From an uncultured Muribaculaceae bacterium (GTDB lineage Bacteria > Bacteroidota > Bacteroidia > Bacteroidales > Muribaculaceae): a stretch of 64,000 bases of DNA. Below, piece after piece: positions 54,949-63,022 of the stretch (position 1 is the stretch's first letter; each line of letters starts with the position of its first letter). Made by a program: the position numbers and the translations under genes. A model generated the notes under the pieces. The model did not search any database. It had not been told where the DNA came from and saw nothing but the letters and a program-made list of their open reading frames with translations. Location of the stretch: assembly GCA_910586995.1 (NCBI GenBank), contig CAJUKZ010000001.1, positions 248,001-312,000 of the forward strand, given 5' to 3'.

Positions 54949-54956
54949 CAAAATTA
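54949..54956 (-). promoter_or_regulatory. -7 box (TAATTTTG) for gap
   Basis: Exact TAnnTTTG on the minus strand, 48 bases before the start codon; -33 box not exact. The intergenic stretch to 55091 shows no other structure. Confidence 0.6.
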
Positions 54957-55091
54957 ATCAATTTTTTTCGTTAAACTGCTGCTTATGGAAAAATTTCTTC
55001 AATTATTTAGTTAATTTAGAGTTTGTCTGACTTTTTTGCACTGCGCGGCTGCGCTTTCTATGGTTTTGCCGATAATGAACTGCCTTATCAG

Positions 55092-55123
55092 TTTGATTGT
55101 TGAATTGTTTTTTGCTAATTTTG
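55092..55123 (+). promoter_or_regulatory. Promoter for mscL-aroK
   Basis: TTTG (55092-55095), 20 bases, TAATTTTG (55116-55123); 19 bases before ATG 55143. Confidence 0.82.
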
Positions 55124-55142
55124 TGGCAGTGCTATAATATAC

Positions 55143-55580
55143 ATGCTTATGAAGAAGTTTTTAAAGGAATTCAAGGAATTTGCCGTTAAAGGCAATGTGA
55201 TGGACATGGCTGTCGGTGTGATCATCGGTGGCGCTTTTGGCAAGATTGTAAGCTCGCTTGTCAATGATGTGATAATGCCGCTTATAAGCAAGATTTCAGG
55301 CGGAGCCACTTTCTCGGAGCTTAAATATGAGCTTACTCCGGCGTCGCCTGATGGATCTGTGGAGGCAGTGACATTGAACTATGGAATGTTTATCCAGAAT
55401 ATCGTGGACTTTGTAATCATAGCTTTCTGTATATTTGTGGCCCTGAAGTTCATGATGTCGCTGCGTAAGCAGAAAGAGGAAGCACCTGTTCCCGCTCCTG
55501 CACCGGAGCCTTCGGCCGAGGAAAAGCTGCTTTCGGAGATCCGCGATCTGTTGCGCGATCAGAAGCGCGATGGCAAATGA
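55143..55580 (+). CDS. mscL: Large-conductance mechanosensitive channel
   Basis: 145 residues. The start may be ATG 55143 or 55149. N-terminal amphipathic helix FLKEFKEFAVKGNVMDMAVGVIIGGAFGKIVSSLVNDVIMPL is the TM1 pore signature; TM2 is NIVDFVIIAFCIFVALKFM; then a charged helical tail rich in Glu, Pro and Lys. Opens under membrane tension to release osmolytes. Four-base overlap with aroK. Confidence 0.96.
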   Translation: MLMKKFLKEFKEFAVKGNVMDMAVGVIIGGAFGKIVSSLVNDVIMPLISKISGGATFSELKYELTPASPDGSVEAVTLNYGMFIQNIVDFVIIAFCIFVALKFMMSLRKQKEEAPVPAPAPEPSAEEKLLSEIRDLLRDQKRDGK

Positions 55581-56125
55581 CCGTGCCTCCGGTTTTCCTT
55601 ATCGGCTATATGGGTTGCGGCAAGACAACTCTTGGTCGAGCGGTGGCTAAGGTCGCCGATGTGGAGTTCATTGATCTTGATCTATATATAGAGAATCGTT
55701 TCAGACGCCCGGTGAAGGATATTTTTGCAGAGCGTGGAGAAGACGGATTCAGGATCATAGAGCGCAATATGCTGCATGAGGTCGCTGAATTCGAGAATGT
55801 GATTGTCGCATGTGGTGGCGGTACGCCTTGTTTCTTCGACAATATGGAATACATGAATTCCCGCGGCCTGACCGTTCTTCTCGAGGCATCTCCTGATTGT
55901 CTTCACCGCAGGTTGTGCAAGGGTAAGGCAAAACGTCCGCTTATAGCAGGGATGTCTGACGATGAGATTGCTGCGTTCACTCGCCGCTCGCTTGAGAGCC
56001 GTATGGCTTTCTACAGTCAGTCAAGGATGGTTTTCCCGTCAGATCTGCTGGAAAACCGTGCTGAGATAGATGTGTCGGTAGGGCGGTTTATATCGCTCGC
56101 CGGTCTGCCCCTGAGGTCTGTTTAG
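55577..56125 (+). CDS. aroK: Shikimate kinase
   Basis: 182 residues. P-loop GYMGCGKT (residues 10-17), shikimate-binding DLDLYIENR, RGEDGFRIIER and ACGGGTPC. Phosphorylates shikimate in aromatic amino-acid synthesis. Coupled to mscL by overlap (ATGA). Confidence 0.95.
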   Translation: MTVPPVFLIGYMGCGKTTLGRAVAKVADVEFIDLDLYIENRFRRPVKDIFAERGEDGFRIIERNMLHEVAEFENVIVACGGGTPCFFDNMEYMNSRGLTVLLEASPDCLHRRLCKGKAKRPLIAGMSDDEIAAFTRRSLESRMAFYSQSRMVFPSDLLENRAEIDVSVGRFISLAGLPLRSV

Positions 56126-56170
56126 CAAGTGTCCTCAGGATAGCTAATTATTGTCATATTTTTTATAAAA

Positions 56171-57346
56171 ATGGAATCACCAACACCAATGCCTCAGCCT
56201 CAGAGGCCGGAGACTGCCAGGCGAACAGTGACGATAGGAGTTCCGGCCGAGGATTCTCCGGCAGAACGCCGCTTTCCGCTCACTCCCGAATGTGCGGCGA
56301 TGCTTGTCGACCGTGGTTATGCCGTGAAAATAGAGTCGGGTGCGGCGGCTTCAATAAATTACACCGACATGCAGTATAGCAGTGCCGGTGCTGATATTGT
56401 GTCACGCGACGAGACGCTGCGGTGTGATATTGTGCTGCATCTTGCACCTTTGTCGGCCTCCGATGCCAGAAAGTTGCGGCGCGGAGCGTTGCTGTTGGGA
56501 ATGCTTCATGCCGAGGCTCAGGACAGTGCCGCGCTTGCTGTCATTCTCGAGCGCGGAGTTGTAGGAGTGGCGCTTGATCTCGTGGGCGATGGCCGCGGCA
56601 ATCTTCCATTTGCCGATATTCTTGCCGAAATAGATGGTCGCGCATCAATAGCAATAGCTTCGTCGCTGTTGGCCGATCCTGCTATGGGCAAAGGCATATT
56701 GATAGGTGGAGTGGCAGGCATTGTGCCTTGCGAGGTCACTATCATCGGCTCAGGAATCGCAGCAATTGCGGCTGCGCGTTCGGCTCTTGGCCTGGGTGCG
56801 ATGGTCAGGATGTTCGACAACGACGTCTATAGCCTGCGGGCCGCCTTGCGCGAGCTTGGCCCGGGCGTAGTGGGATCGGCCATACATCCCCATGTGCTGA
56901 CAGGAGCGCTGCGTAGTGCTGATATTGTGGTTGCCACTGCCGTGAATCCACCGGGAAAGATAGACGCCGAAGATGTTTCAGCCATGAAGAAGGGCGTGCT
57001 GACTTTTGATCTCACACATGGCGAATGCACGGCCTTTCCTTCGATGCCTACTGTGGACCTTGCCTCAGCCTCGCCACGCGACAATGATATGGTCGGGCGC
57101 AGGAGGGTGTGCTATGTCAATGCGGGAAATGCTGTGCCACGAACGGCTGCTATGGCCATCAGTAATACGTTTATGACCTTGGTGACTGATATTTTTGCCT
57201 GCGACGGCATTACCAATGCTCTAAAGATATTACCCGGTCTGCGTCAGGCGGTATATGCCTATTTAGGCCGTCCCGTCAACCGGCGCATAGCACAGGCTAT
57301 GGGATTGCGGCATGTTGATATAAACCTTTTTCTGCAATTTTCTTGA
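56171..57346 (+). CDS. Divergent alanine dehydrogenase / transhydrogenase-like protein
   Basis: 391 residues. N-terminal AlaDH/PNT domain: TIGVPAEDSPAERRFPLTPECAAMLVDRGY; C-terminal Rossmann domain: GIVPCEVTIIGSGIAAIAAARSALGLGAMVRMFDND. Compared with true alanine dehydrogenases, the lysine expected after VVVKV is absent (CDIVLHLAPLS), while the His in MLHAEAQD is kept; the usual VDVAIDQGG is changed to FDLTHGECTAF. Probably a diverged paralogue with altered or no alanine activity. Stands 45 bases after aroK. Confidence 0.8.
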   Translation: MESPTPMPQPQRPETARRTVTIGVPAEDSPAERRFPLTPECAAMLVDRGYAVKIESGAAASINYTDMQYSSAGADIVSRDETLRCDIVLHLAPLSASDARKLRRGALLLGMLHAEAQDSAALAVILERGVVGVALDLVGDGRGNLPFADILAEIDGRASIAIASSLLADPAMGKGILIGGVAGIVPCEVTIIGSGIAAIAAARSALGLGAMVRMFDNDVYSLRAALRELGPGVVGSAIHPHVLTGALRSADIVVATAVNPPGKIDAEDVSAMKKGVLTFDLTHGECTAFPSMPTVDLASASPRDNDMVGRRRVCYVNAGNAVPRTAAMAISNTFMTLVTDIFACDGITNALKILPGLRQAVYAYLGRPVNRRIAQAMGLRHVDINLFLQFS

Positions 57347-57355
57347 TCAGCTGTC

Positions 57356-58006
57356 ATGGGCAATAAGAAATATTATGTGGTGTGGGAAGGCCTTGCACCG
57401 GGAATATACGACAGTTGGGAGGAGTGTCAGCTTCAGACTGCCAACTACAAGGGAGCGAGGTTCAAAAGTTTTCCTACGCTCGAGGAGGCGACTGAGGCAT
57501 ACCGGGGCAATCCTTCGGACTATATGGGGTTGTTCAAGGCTATGGCTCAGAGGCGCACCACACCACAGGTCAATTATGATGCCATCCCGGAGATACGTAC
57601 CGATGCTATCGCTGTCGACGCAGCCTGTTCGCGCAATCCGGGTCCAGTGGAGTACAAAGGCGTGCGTGTGGCCACTGGCGAGGAGATTTTCAAAGTCGGG
57701 CCTCTGCAGGGGGGTAGCAATAATATCGGCGAATATCTGGCTATAATACACGCTGCTGCGCTTCTGGCTCGCAGCGGTGACTTTTCCACTCCTATATATA
57801 CTGATTCGCGCACTGCTCTCTCGTGGGTCAATCATGGTGGTCACAGATCCAAGATAGCCCCTGGACCGTCTAATGTTCAGCTTATGGAAATTCTTGGCCG
57901 GGCCGATGCGTGGCTCAGATCGAATGGCCCGGTGCGCAATCCTCTTATCAAGTGGAATACCGAGCAGTGGGGTGAGATACCGGCCGATTTCGGCCGCAAG
58001 CATTGA
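57356..58006 (+). CDS. Ribonuclease H1 family protein with viroplasmin domain
   Basis: 216 residues. N-terminal caulimovirus-viroplasmin/HBD domain (KKYYVVWEGLAPGIYDSWEECQLQTANYKGARFKSFPTLEEATEAY, residues 4-49) binds RNA/DNA hybrid. The RNase H domain follows: first Asp in AIAVDAAC, Glu in NIGEYLAII, Asp in IYTDSRTALSW. The fourth acidic residue is not in the usual position: the end reads WNTEQWGEIPADF. Removes RNA from hybrids. It lies 9 bases after the previous gene and overlaps comF by four. Confidence 0.88.
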   Translation: MGNKKYYVVWEGLAPGIYDSWEECQLQTANYKGARFKSFPTLEEATEAYRGNPSDYMGLFKAMAQRRTTPQVNYDAIPEIRTDAIAVDAACSRNPGPVEYKGVRVATGEEIFKVGPLQGGSNNIGEYLAIIHAAALLARSGDFSTPIYTDSRTALSWVNHGGHRSKIAPGPSNVQLMEILGRADAWLRSNGPVRNPLIKWNTEQWGEIPADFGRKH

Positions 58007-58737
58007 CGGATATGGATTTCCGGAGTTGGAAACAGTTGCCGGCAAAGGCTGTGCGGTCTGTGCTTGACTTCGCTTTTCCGCAGGTATGCGAGGTATGCGG
58101 GTGTTCTCTTGGATATGGCGAAACCGTGATGTGTGCCCGTTGCAGGCGTGAAATACCGAGGATTTTATTGTCCGGCGACAACACTCCGATGCACCGCAGG
58201 CTCATCTGCTCTACTCCGCTGTGCCGTGCTGCGGCATATTTCAGATATTACAGTGGCGATCCTTATACTGCTTTAGTGCTTAATTCTAAATATGGTTCAA
58301 GGCCTGAGTTGATGCGCCAGGTCGGCTGCGAATTTGCGCGGGAGCTTGCTCCAACAGGTTTTTTCAGAGGTATGGATGTGATTCTGCCTGTGCCTATGCA
58401 TTGGCTGAAGCGTCTGCGTCGCGGATTCAACCAGACTGATTATCTTGCCGAAGGTGTCAGCCGGTCTTCAGGCCTGCCGGTAGGCGACAATCTTGTGGCT
58501 TGCCGGAGGCATCGCTCGCAGACTCGCAGCGGAGGAATGGCGGGGCGTGCCGCCAATGTCAGAGGTGCGTTTGCCTTGCGGCGCGCCAATCAGCTCGAAG
58601 GCTGTCACGTTCTTCTGGTCGACGATGTGGTAACGACAGGATCCACGCTTTGCAGCATAATGGATCTGCTGAAATCACAGGCCAGCCCGGCAAGTATCTC
58701 TGTGTTGTCGTTGGGTTTTGTCCCTGAAACTATATAA
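58003..58737 (+). CDS. comF: ComF-family phosphoribosyltransferase-like protein
   Basis: 244 residues. N-terminal zinc-finger cysteines CEVCGCSL and CARC; LPVPMHWLKRLRRGFNQTDYLAEGVS is the ComF signature; PRPP-binding motif VLLVDDVVTTGSTL follows. Relatives are needed for DNA uptake or amidophosphoribosyl transfer. Four-base overlap with the RNase H gene. Confidence 0.92.
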   Translation: MTDMDFRSWKQLPAKAVRSVLDFAFPQVCEVCGCSLGYGETVMCARCRREIPRILLSGDNTPMHRRLICSTPLCRAAAYFRYYSGDPYTALVLNSKYGSRPELMRQVGCEFARELAPTGFFRGMDVILPVPMHWLKRLRRGFNQTDYLAEGVSRSSGLPVGDNLVACRRHRSQTRSGGMAGRAANVRGAFALRRANQLEGCHVLLVDDVVTTGSTLCSIMDLLKSQASPASISVLSLGFVPETI

Positions 58738-58758
58738 CTTAAACTCACTATATTATAT

Positions 58759-59928
58759 ATGGAAAATTTCTCTTATTATACCCCCACGCGCTATGAGTTC
58801 GGCCGTGGTGCTGAGGAAAAATGCGGAGCGCTCACCCGCTTGTGCGGATGCTCTAAGGTACTTCTTGTGTATGGCATGGGATCTGTGGTGCGCAGCGGTG
58901 TGCTTGACCGTGTCAAGCAGTCTCTCGGCAGTTGTGGTGTGGAGTATGTGGATTTCTCGGGTATCCGACCCAATCCTACTGACGACCGTGTGTACGAAGG
59001 CATTGAAATCGTGCGCCGCGAACACATAGACGGACTTGTGGCCGTGGGTGGAGGTTCTGTCATTGACACGGCCAAAGCTATTGCCGCAGGAGCGCTTTAC
59101 GACGGCGACTTCTGGGATTTCTTCAGTGGAAAGGCTGTAGTGGAGCGTGCACTTCCTGTGGGTGTTGTGCTGACGATACCTGCTGCCGGAAGCGAGGGAT
59201 CCGGCAATTCTGTGATAACGAAAGTAGATGGCATGCACAAGATCTCGTTGCGTACCGACAGTGCGTTGCGCCCTCGCTTTGCATGCCTTGATCCAGAATT
59301 GACGTTTACCCTTCCGCCATATCAGACCGCTGCCGGAATTGTGGATATGATGGCACATATTTTCGAACGTTATTTCTCGCCTTCATCAGATGTACAGACC
59401 ACCGACCGTGTGGCCGAAGGTGTGTTGCAGGCGATAATAGAGGAAGCGCCCAAGGTCATTGCCCGTCCAGACGATTATCAGGCAAGGGCCAATATAATGT
59501 GGTGCGGTACGCTGGCTCACAATGGTGTTTGTGGTTGCGGTCGTGTCGAGGATTGGGCCTCGCATGGGCTTGAACACGAACTGAGCGCCCTCTATGGTGT
59601 GACTCATGGAGCAGGTCTTGCAGTAGTAAATCCTGCTTGGATGACATATATGGCAGACAGGCGTCCGGCGAAAGTAGCGCAGATGGCGCGCCGTGTGTTC
59701 CATATCTCACTCGCAGATGACCGGGAGGCGGCTTTAGCCGGAATTGCGGCGTTGAAAGACTTCTACCGTTCGATTGGCATGCCTGTGACACTCTCGGAGC
59801 TTGGTATCGAAAATCCTGACTTCGATCTTCTCGTGGCAAGAGTGCATGAGAATAAGGGCAATCCATTCGGAGGATATTATAAACTCGGTCCCGCCGACAC
59901 TGCTGCGATCTACAGGCTTATGCAGTGA
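58759..59928 (+). CDS. Iron-containing alcohol dehydrogenase (BDH/YqhD-like)
   Basis: 389 residues. NAD(P)H motif AVGGGSVIDTAKAIA; metal ligands in VDMMAHIFERYF and DWASHGLEHELSALYGVTHGAGLA; ends FGGYYKLGP. Group III ADH of the butanol dehydrogenase/YqhD type that reduces aldehydes. Substrate not certain. The terminator at 59948 follows. Confidence 0.93.
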   Translation: MENFSYYTPTRYEFGRGAEEKCGALTRLCGCSKVLLVYGMGSVVRSGVLDRVKQSLGSCGVEYVDFSGIRPNPTDDRVYEGIEIVRREHIDGLVAVGGGSVIDTAKAIAAGALYDGDFWDFFSGKAVVERALPVGVVLTIPAAGSEGSGNSVITKVDGMHKISLRTDSALRPRFACLDPELTFTLPPYQTAAGIVDMMAHIFERYFSPSSDVQTTDRVAEGVLQAIIEEAPKVIARPDDYQARANIMWCGTLAHNGVCGCGRVEDWASHGLEHELSALYGVTHGAGLAVVNPAWMTYMADRRPAKVAQMARRVFHISLADDREAALAGIAALKDFYRSIGMPVTLSELGIENPDFDLLVARVHENKGNPFGGYYKLGPADTAAIYRLMQ

Positions 59929-59947
59929 ATTGAGTAGCATATATATG

Positions 59948-59989
59948 AAAAAACACCGGCACAACTCTTGAGTCGCGCCGGTGTTTTTT
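59948..59989. terminator. Bidirectional terminator
   Basis: 13-bp perfect stem (59948-59960 with 59977-59989), A-run and T-run flanks, between convergent genes. Confidence 0.9.
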
Positions 59990-60015
59990 ATGTTAGCTTA
60001 CTAAGAATCTTCCGA

Positions 60016-60561
60016 TTAGAAAGTATAGTAGAAGCCGAACGAGAGGTTAGAACCGTTGAGGTGGAGACCCCATTCTTCGGGGAAACCTGCGTCCTTGTAG
60101 GTGTCGTTACCACCCTGGTAGCCGAGCAGACCCACGTGTGCTACGAGGCTGAAGTGCTCTGTCAGGTTGTAAGAGATACCGGGCTTGAAGCCAATGGCAT
60201 ACGATACAGCAGTGTCGCTCTTTTCGCCGCCGGCCTTTGACCAGCCGAAGCCGAGACCTACAACGCCGTCAACGAAAAGGTTGAGGTTGCCGGAGGTGAA
60301 ATAGGTGTAGCGTGCATAGGGGTTAACCTGGATCATTGTGGTCTTGACGCCGGACTGCTTTGTGTAGCCGAGGTCGAGAGTACCACCGAATGCCCAGTTC
60401 TCAGAGAAGTTGTAGCCTACTTCAGGAGCGATGCCGAAAGTTGTGGTCTTCACTCCGTCGGCCTTGGTCTGGCCGAAGTCAAGATTACCACCTACATACC
60501 ACTGTGCGGAAGCACCGATTGCCATTATGGCCATTACAGCCATTACAAAAAACTTTTTCAT
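60016..60561 (-). CDS. Outer-membrane beta-barrel protein
   Basis: 181 residues from ATG 60561; signal peptide (FFVMAVMAIMAIGASAQ) ends AQWYVGGNLDFG. Strands WAFGGTLDLGYTK, QVNPYARYTYFTSGNLNLFVDGVVGLGFGW, YAIGFKPGISYNLTEHFSLVAHVGLLGYQGG; terminal strand LSFGFYYTF. OmpA-membrane-domain-like eight-stranded barrel; function unknown. Confidence 0.88.
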   Translation of the reverse strand: MKKFFVMAVMAIMAIGASAQWYVGGNLDFGQTKADGVKTTTFGIAPEVGYNFSENWAFGGTLDLGYTKQSGVKTTMIQVNPYARYTYFTSGNLNLFVDGVVGLGFGWSKAGGEKSDTAVSYAIGFKPGISYNLTEHFSLVAHVGLLGYQGGNDTYKDAGFPEEWGLHLNGSNLSFGFYYTF

Positions 60562-60596
60562 AGGAAAAAAGGTTTGGTTGATAATTAATTGCTTGG

Positions 60597-60628
60597 CAAA
60601 GATATGCTTTTTTGTCTTAGGATGCAAA
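60597..60628 (-). promoter_or_regulatory. Promoter for the beta-barrel gene at 60016
   Basis: Minus strand TTTG (60625-60628), 20 bases, TATCTTTG (60597-60604); 35 bases before the ATG. Confidence 0.82.
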
Positions 60629-60756
60629 TATATGTAAATGTTTATTAAGTTTAACTTTTGTTGAAGGTGTGTAAAGGTTTGACCACATTATTCTTAGGGC
60701 ATCTAATTATAGATGCATAAATTGTAGTGGTATCGACCTGAATCCTCAGCAATAGG

Positions 60757-61087
60757 CGTAAATCGGTGTCCTGCCGGACACCAAACGCTTGTTCCGGACT
60801 TCCGGGCACACCTCGCCCTTTGCTCGGTGTACCCGGTTACTACTAAATCTGCCTCCTTCGGAGGCCATACTATCTATACAATCCGGTGGGTATCTGCTCC
60901 CCATCTGTATAGAGTATCTGCCAATGCTACATGCGCCATGATTAACAATTGATGTGGATACGTGTTATCCTTATGAAGTGTCCGCAGGACACCGATTCAC
61001 CAGTAACAGGGTACACCGTAGCGATAGCGCAGGTGTACCCGGCAGGTATGTATAAGCAGCAGGTGTCCGGGAGGACACCGATTTACG
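60757..61087. repeat. Structured intergenic repeat element, copy A
   Basis: 331 bases without a gene, related to 62545-63008. The outer ends (CGTAAATCGGTGTCC... and ...GGACACCGATTTACG) are inverted repeats. Inside, in order: hairpin GGTGTCC-tgcc-GGACACC (60765-60782); hairpin CCGGGCACACC/GGTGTACCCGG (60802-60812, 60826-60836); a central 140-base variable part; hairpin GTGTCC-gca-GGACAC (60978-60992); hairpin GGGTACACC/GGTGTACCC (61009-61017, 61032-61040); hairpin GGTGTCC-ggga-GGACACC (61062-61079). Both halves mirror each other. No transposase or open frame. Confidence 0.8.
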
Positions 61088-61102
61088 GCAGGAGCAAAAG
61101 AT

Positions 61103-61140
61103 AAAGGCTGTACCGCTTTGTGTTTCCCGGTACAGCCTTT
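61103..61140 (-). terminator. Terminator of the lipoprotein gene at 61167
   Basis: 13-bp perfect stem AAAGGCTGTACCG/CGGTACAGCCTTT (61103-61115, 61128-61140), 26 bases after the stop. Confidence 0.8.
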
Positions 61141-61166
61141 ACTGCAATTAATTATTATGGGGTGTT

Positions 61167-61673
61167 TTATTCCGGACAGCTTATTGCGTGCAGCAGACCG
61201 CTTGCGTTGTCATGATCTGAGGTTGAGCGAGCGTTGCGAGCGCCACGTGCATAATCAATGGTCACTGTACAGCTGATGCCCTCCAGATCCATTTCGTATG
61301 TTATTTTGAGCCTGGAGCCTGACAGTTTTACCTTTCCCCAGATGTCGCCATACCATGCAGGCACATTGATCTTGTCGTCCTTTATGGTATAGGATGTACC
61401 GTTTACGTAGTTTCCCTGAAAGTCGAGAGTCTGATCGTAGAATCCGGCTACTCCGGCTTCTCCCTTGAGGTCATCGAAATCGTCCTCATCGTATGTTATC
61501 GTCTGCCCCAATGCTTTTACCGTTATCTGTTTAGCGACCCAATAACCCTGCAATTCTTCTTTCAGATCAGCACCTGTGGGACCGTCGTCATCGCTGCCGC
61601 ATGAAGTGAATGCGAGTGAGCAGCATGAAAATACTATTATCAGGGATAAGAGTCTGAGTGTTATATTTTTCAT
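61167..61673 (-). CDS. Lipocalin-like lipoprotein
   Basis: 168 residues, lipobox AFTSC with lipidated Cys25, then GSDDDGP. Body: LQGYWVAKQITVKALGQTITYDEDDFDDLKG, FYDQTLDFQGNYVNGTSYTI, VKLSGSRLKITYEMDLEG. Similar plan to the lipoprotein at 25664. Function unknown. Flanked on both sides by hairpins and then the repeat elements. Confidence 0.75.
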   Translation of the reverse strand: MKNITLRLLSLIIVFSCCSLAFTSCGSDDDGPTGADLKEELQGYWVAKQITVKALGQTITYDEDDFDDLKGEAGVAGFYDQTLDFQGNYVNGTSYTIKDDKINVPAWYGDIWGKVKLSGSRLKITYEMDLEGISCTVTIDYARGARNARSTSDHDNASGLLHAISCPE

Positions 61674-61698
61674 AGGAGTGTGTTTTTTGGGATAGATT

Positions 61699-61741
61699 AA
61701 GGGGCTGAGTTGTATCGGTTTAGCTTACAACTCAGCCCCTT
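61699..61741 (-). terminator. Terminator of the beta-barrel gene at 61761
   Basis: 16-bp perfect stem (61699-61714 with 61726-61741) and 11-base loop, between two minus-strand genes. On the minus strand it follows the 61761 stop by 19 bases. Confidence 0.85.
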
Positions 61742-61760
61742 ACGGTGTTTTTATAATCTA

Positions 61761-62339
61761 TTAGAAGTTGTAACCTATAGTTACGCTGAAGTTGTTGTTC
61801 TTGATTGTGCCATCGCCGCCCATGTCGTTGATGTCCATGAGGCCGAACTGGTAGTCGATACCGAGGAACCAACGCTTCAGTGTATAGCCTGCTCCTACAC
61901 CAAGACCCATATCGAAGCGCTTAACCATGTCAAAGTAGTGGTCATCGCCGTGGAGGCCGTATGCAAGATAAGGACCGAAGTTGATCTGGAGCTGGGAAGC
62001 TTCAGCGAAGTTCAGACGGTAGGATGCATAGATGGGGAGGTTGAGGTAGCCTGCTGTCATGCCGTCGCCATCGCCCTTAGGTTCGAAGCCCTGCATTGAG
62101 TAAAAGAGGCCGGTGCTGATTGCGAAGCTGTTTACGATGTTGATGTCAGCGGAAACACCTGCCTTGAAGCCGATCTTGCTGTCTGTCTCAGCGTCACCAC
62201 CAAGGCTTGAGAGGTTCATACCTGCGCGTACACCCCATGTGAGGCGCTTTTCGGGCTGATTGCCGTCCCAGAAACTAACCTGTGCGGAAGCGCCGATAGT
62301 GGCGAGGATTGCGATTGCTGCTACTAATAACTTTTTCAT
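61761..62339 (-). CDS. Outer-membrane beta-barrel protein (PorT-like family)
   Basis: 192 residues; signal peptide (LLVAAIAILATIGASAQ). Strands WGVRAGMNLSSLGGD, IGFKAGVSADINIVNSFAISTGLFYSMQGF, YLNLPIYASYRLNF, LQINFGPYLAYGLHG, MGLGVGAGYTLKRWFLGIDYQFGLMDI, terminal NFSVTIGYNF. Resembles the PorT/outer-membrane beta-barrel family. A -7 box lies at 62420. Confidence 0.87.
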   Translation of the reverse strand: MKKLLVAAIAILATIGASAQVSFWDGNQPEKRLTWGVRAGMNLSSLGGDAETDSKIGFKAGVSADINIVNSFAISTGLFYSMQGFEPKGDGDGMTAGYLNLPIYASYRLNFAEASQLQINFGPYLAYGLHGDDHYFDMVKRFDMGLGVGAGYTLKRWFLGIDYQFGLMDINDMGGDGTIKNNNFSVTIGYNF

Positions 62340-62419
62340 GTTGTAGTGTGTTGTTAATTAATGATTGATTATGGTTTTTTTATGTGTTTTTTGCTATGTG
62401 CTTTGTATACTAATATTTG

Positions 62420-62427
62420 CAAAATTA
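62420..62427 (-). promoter_or_regulatory. -7 box (TAATTTTG)
   Basis: Exact match on the minus strand, 80 bases before the ATG at 62339. The -33 box is not exact. Confidence 0.55.
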
Positions 62428-62544
62428 TATATTCTTTATAAAATACCCCCCAATTAGGTTAATAAGTGTTAATAAAAATAAGAATGAAACCAAATGTTAT
62501 ACAGAGGGGGATAAACAGCAAAATGGCACAATCGTTTGTCGGGT

Positions 62545-63008
62545 GGTAAATCGGCGTCCTGGCGGACGCCGCTGCGCAGGGATGTGCACGCCGGGCACAC
62601 CTCGCCTGTGGCTCGGTGTACCCGGTTGCTGGTGAATCAGTGTCCTGCGGACACTACCCTTGATACGCGCAGCCTGTCTGCTGCGTCCTCCGTTATGTGT
62701 AGCTCGGCTTACACTCCCCATAGATAGAGGTATATAGGGCGTCGAAGATATATACTTCGTAGATATAATAGTGTAGAGTGTCCGTCAGGACTCAGAGCCG
62801 GTATATAGCGGTGTGCAATGTAAGGTATGACGCTTTGTTTGCAGTGATGTCACTATCCCTACAGTTCGAGAGATAATATAGATGGAAATATTGATGTAAG
62901 TGTCCGCAGGACACTGATTTAGTAGTAACCGGGCACACCGTAGCGATAGCATAGGTGTGCCCGGCAAGTATGAGTAAAGTAGCAGGTGTCCGTAGGACAC
63001 CGATTTAC
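62545..63008. repeat. Structured intergenic repeat element, copy B
   Basis: 464 bases without a convincing gene. Same plan as copy A: hairpin CGGCGTCC-tggc-GGACGCCG (62552-62571); CCGGGCACACC/GGTGTACCCGG (62591-62601, 62615-62625); AGTGTCC-tgc-GGACACT (62639-62655); a longer centre; AGTGTCC-gca-GGACACT (62899-62915); CCGGGCACACC/GGTGTGCCCGG (62929-62939, 62954-62964); GGTGTCC-gta-GGACACC (62985-63001). Relative to A, the first stem has C-G where A has T-A, and the GGGcACACC stem has C-G where A has T-A, both compensated. Confidence 0.8.
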
Positions 63009-63022
63009 GGTTACATATATGA

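Noticed and set aside
62417..62727. Short open frames inside repeat element B
   Set aside because: They follow palindromic non-coding sequence, are Arg/Pro-rich on both strands and are not kept in element A.
60757..63008. Repeats considered as a CRISPR array
   Set aside because: The repeated units are inverted hairpins at irregular distances, not direct repeats with even spacers, and no cas gene is near.
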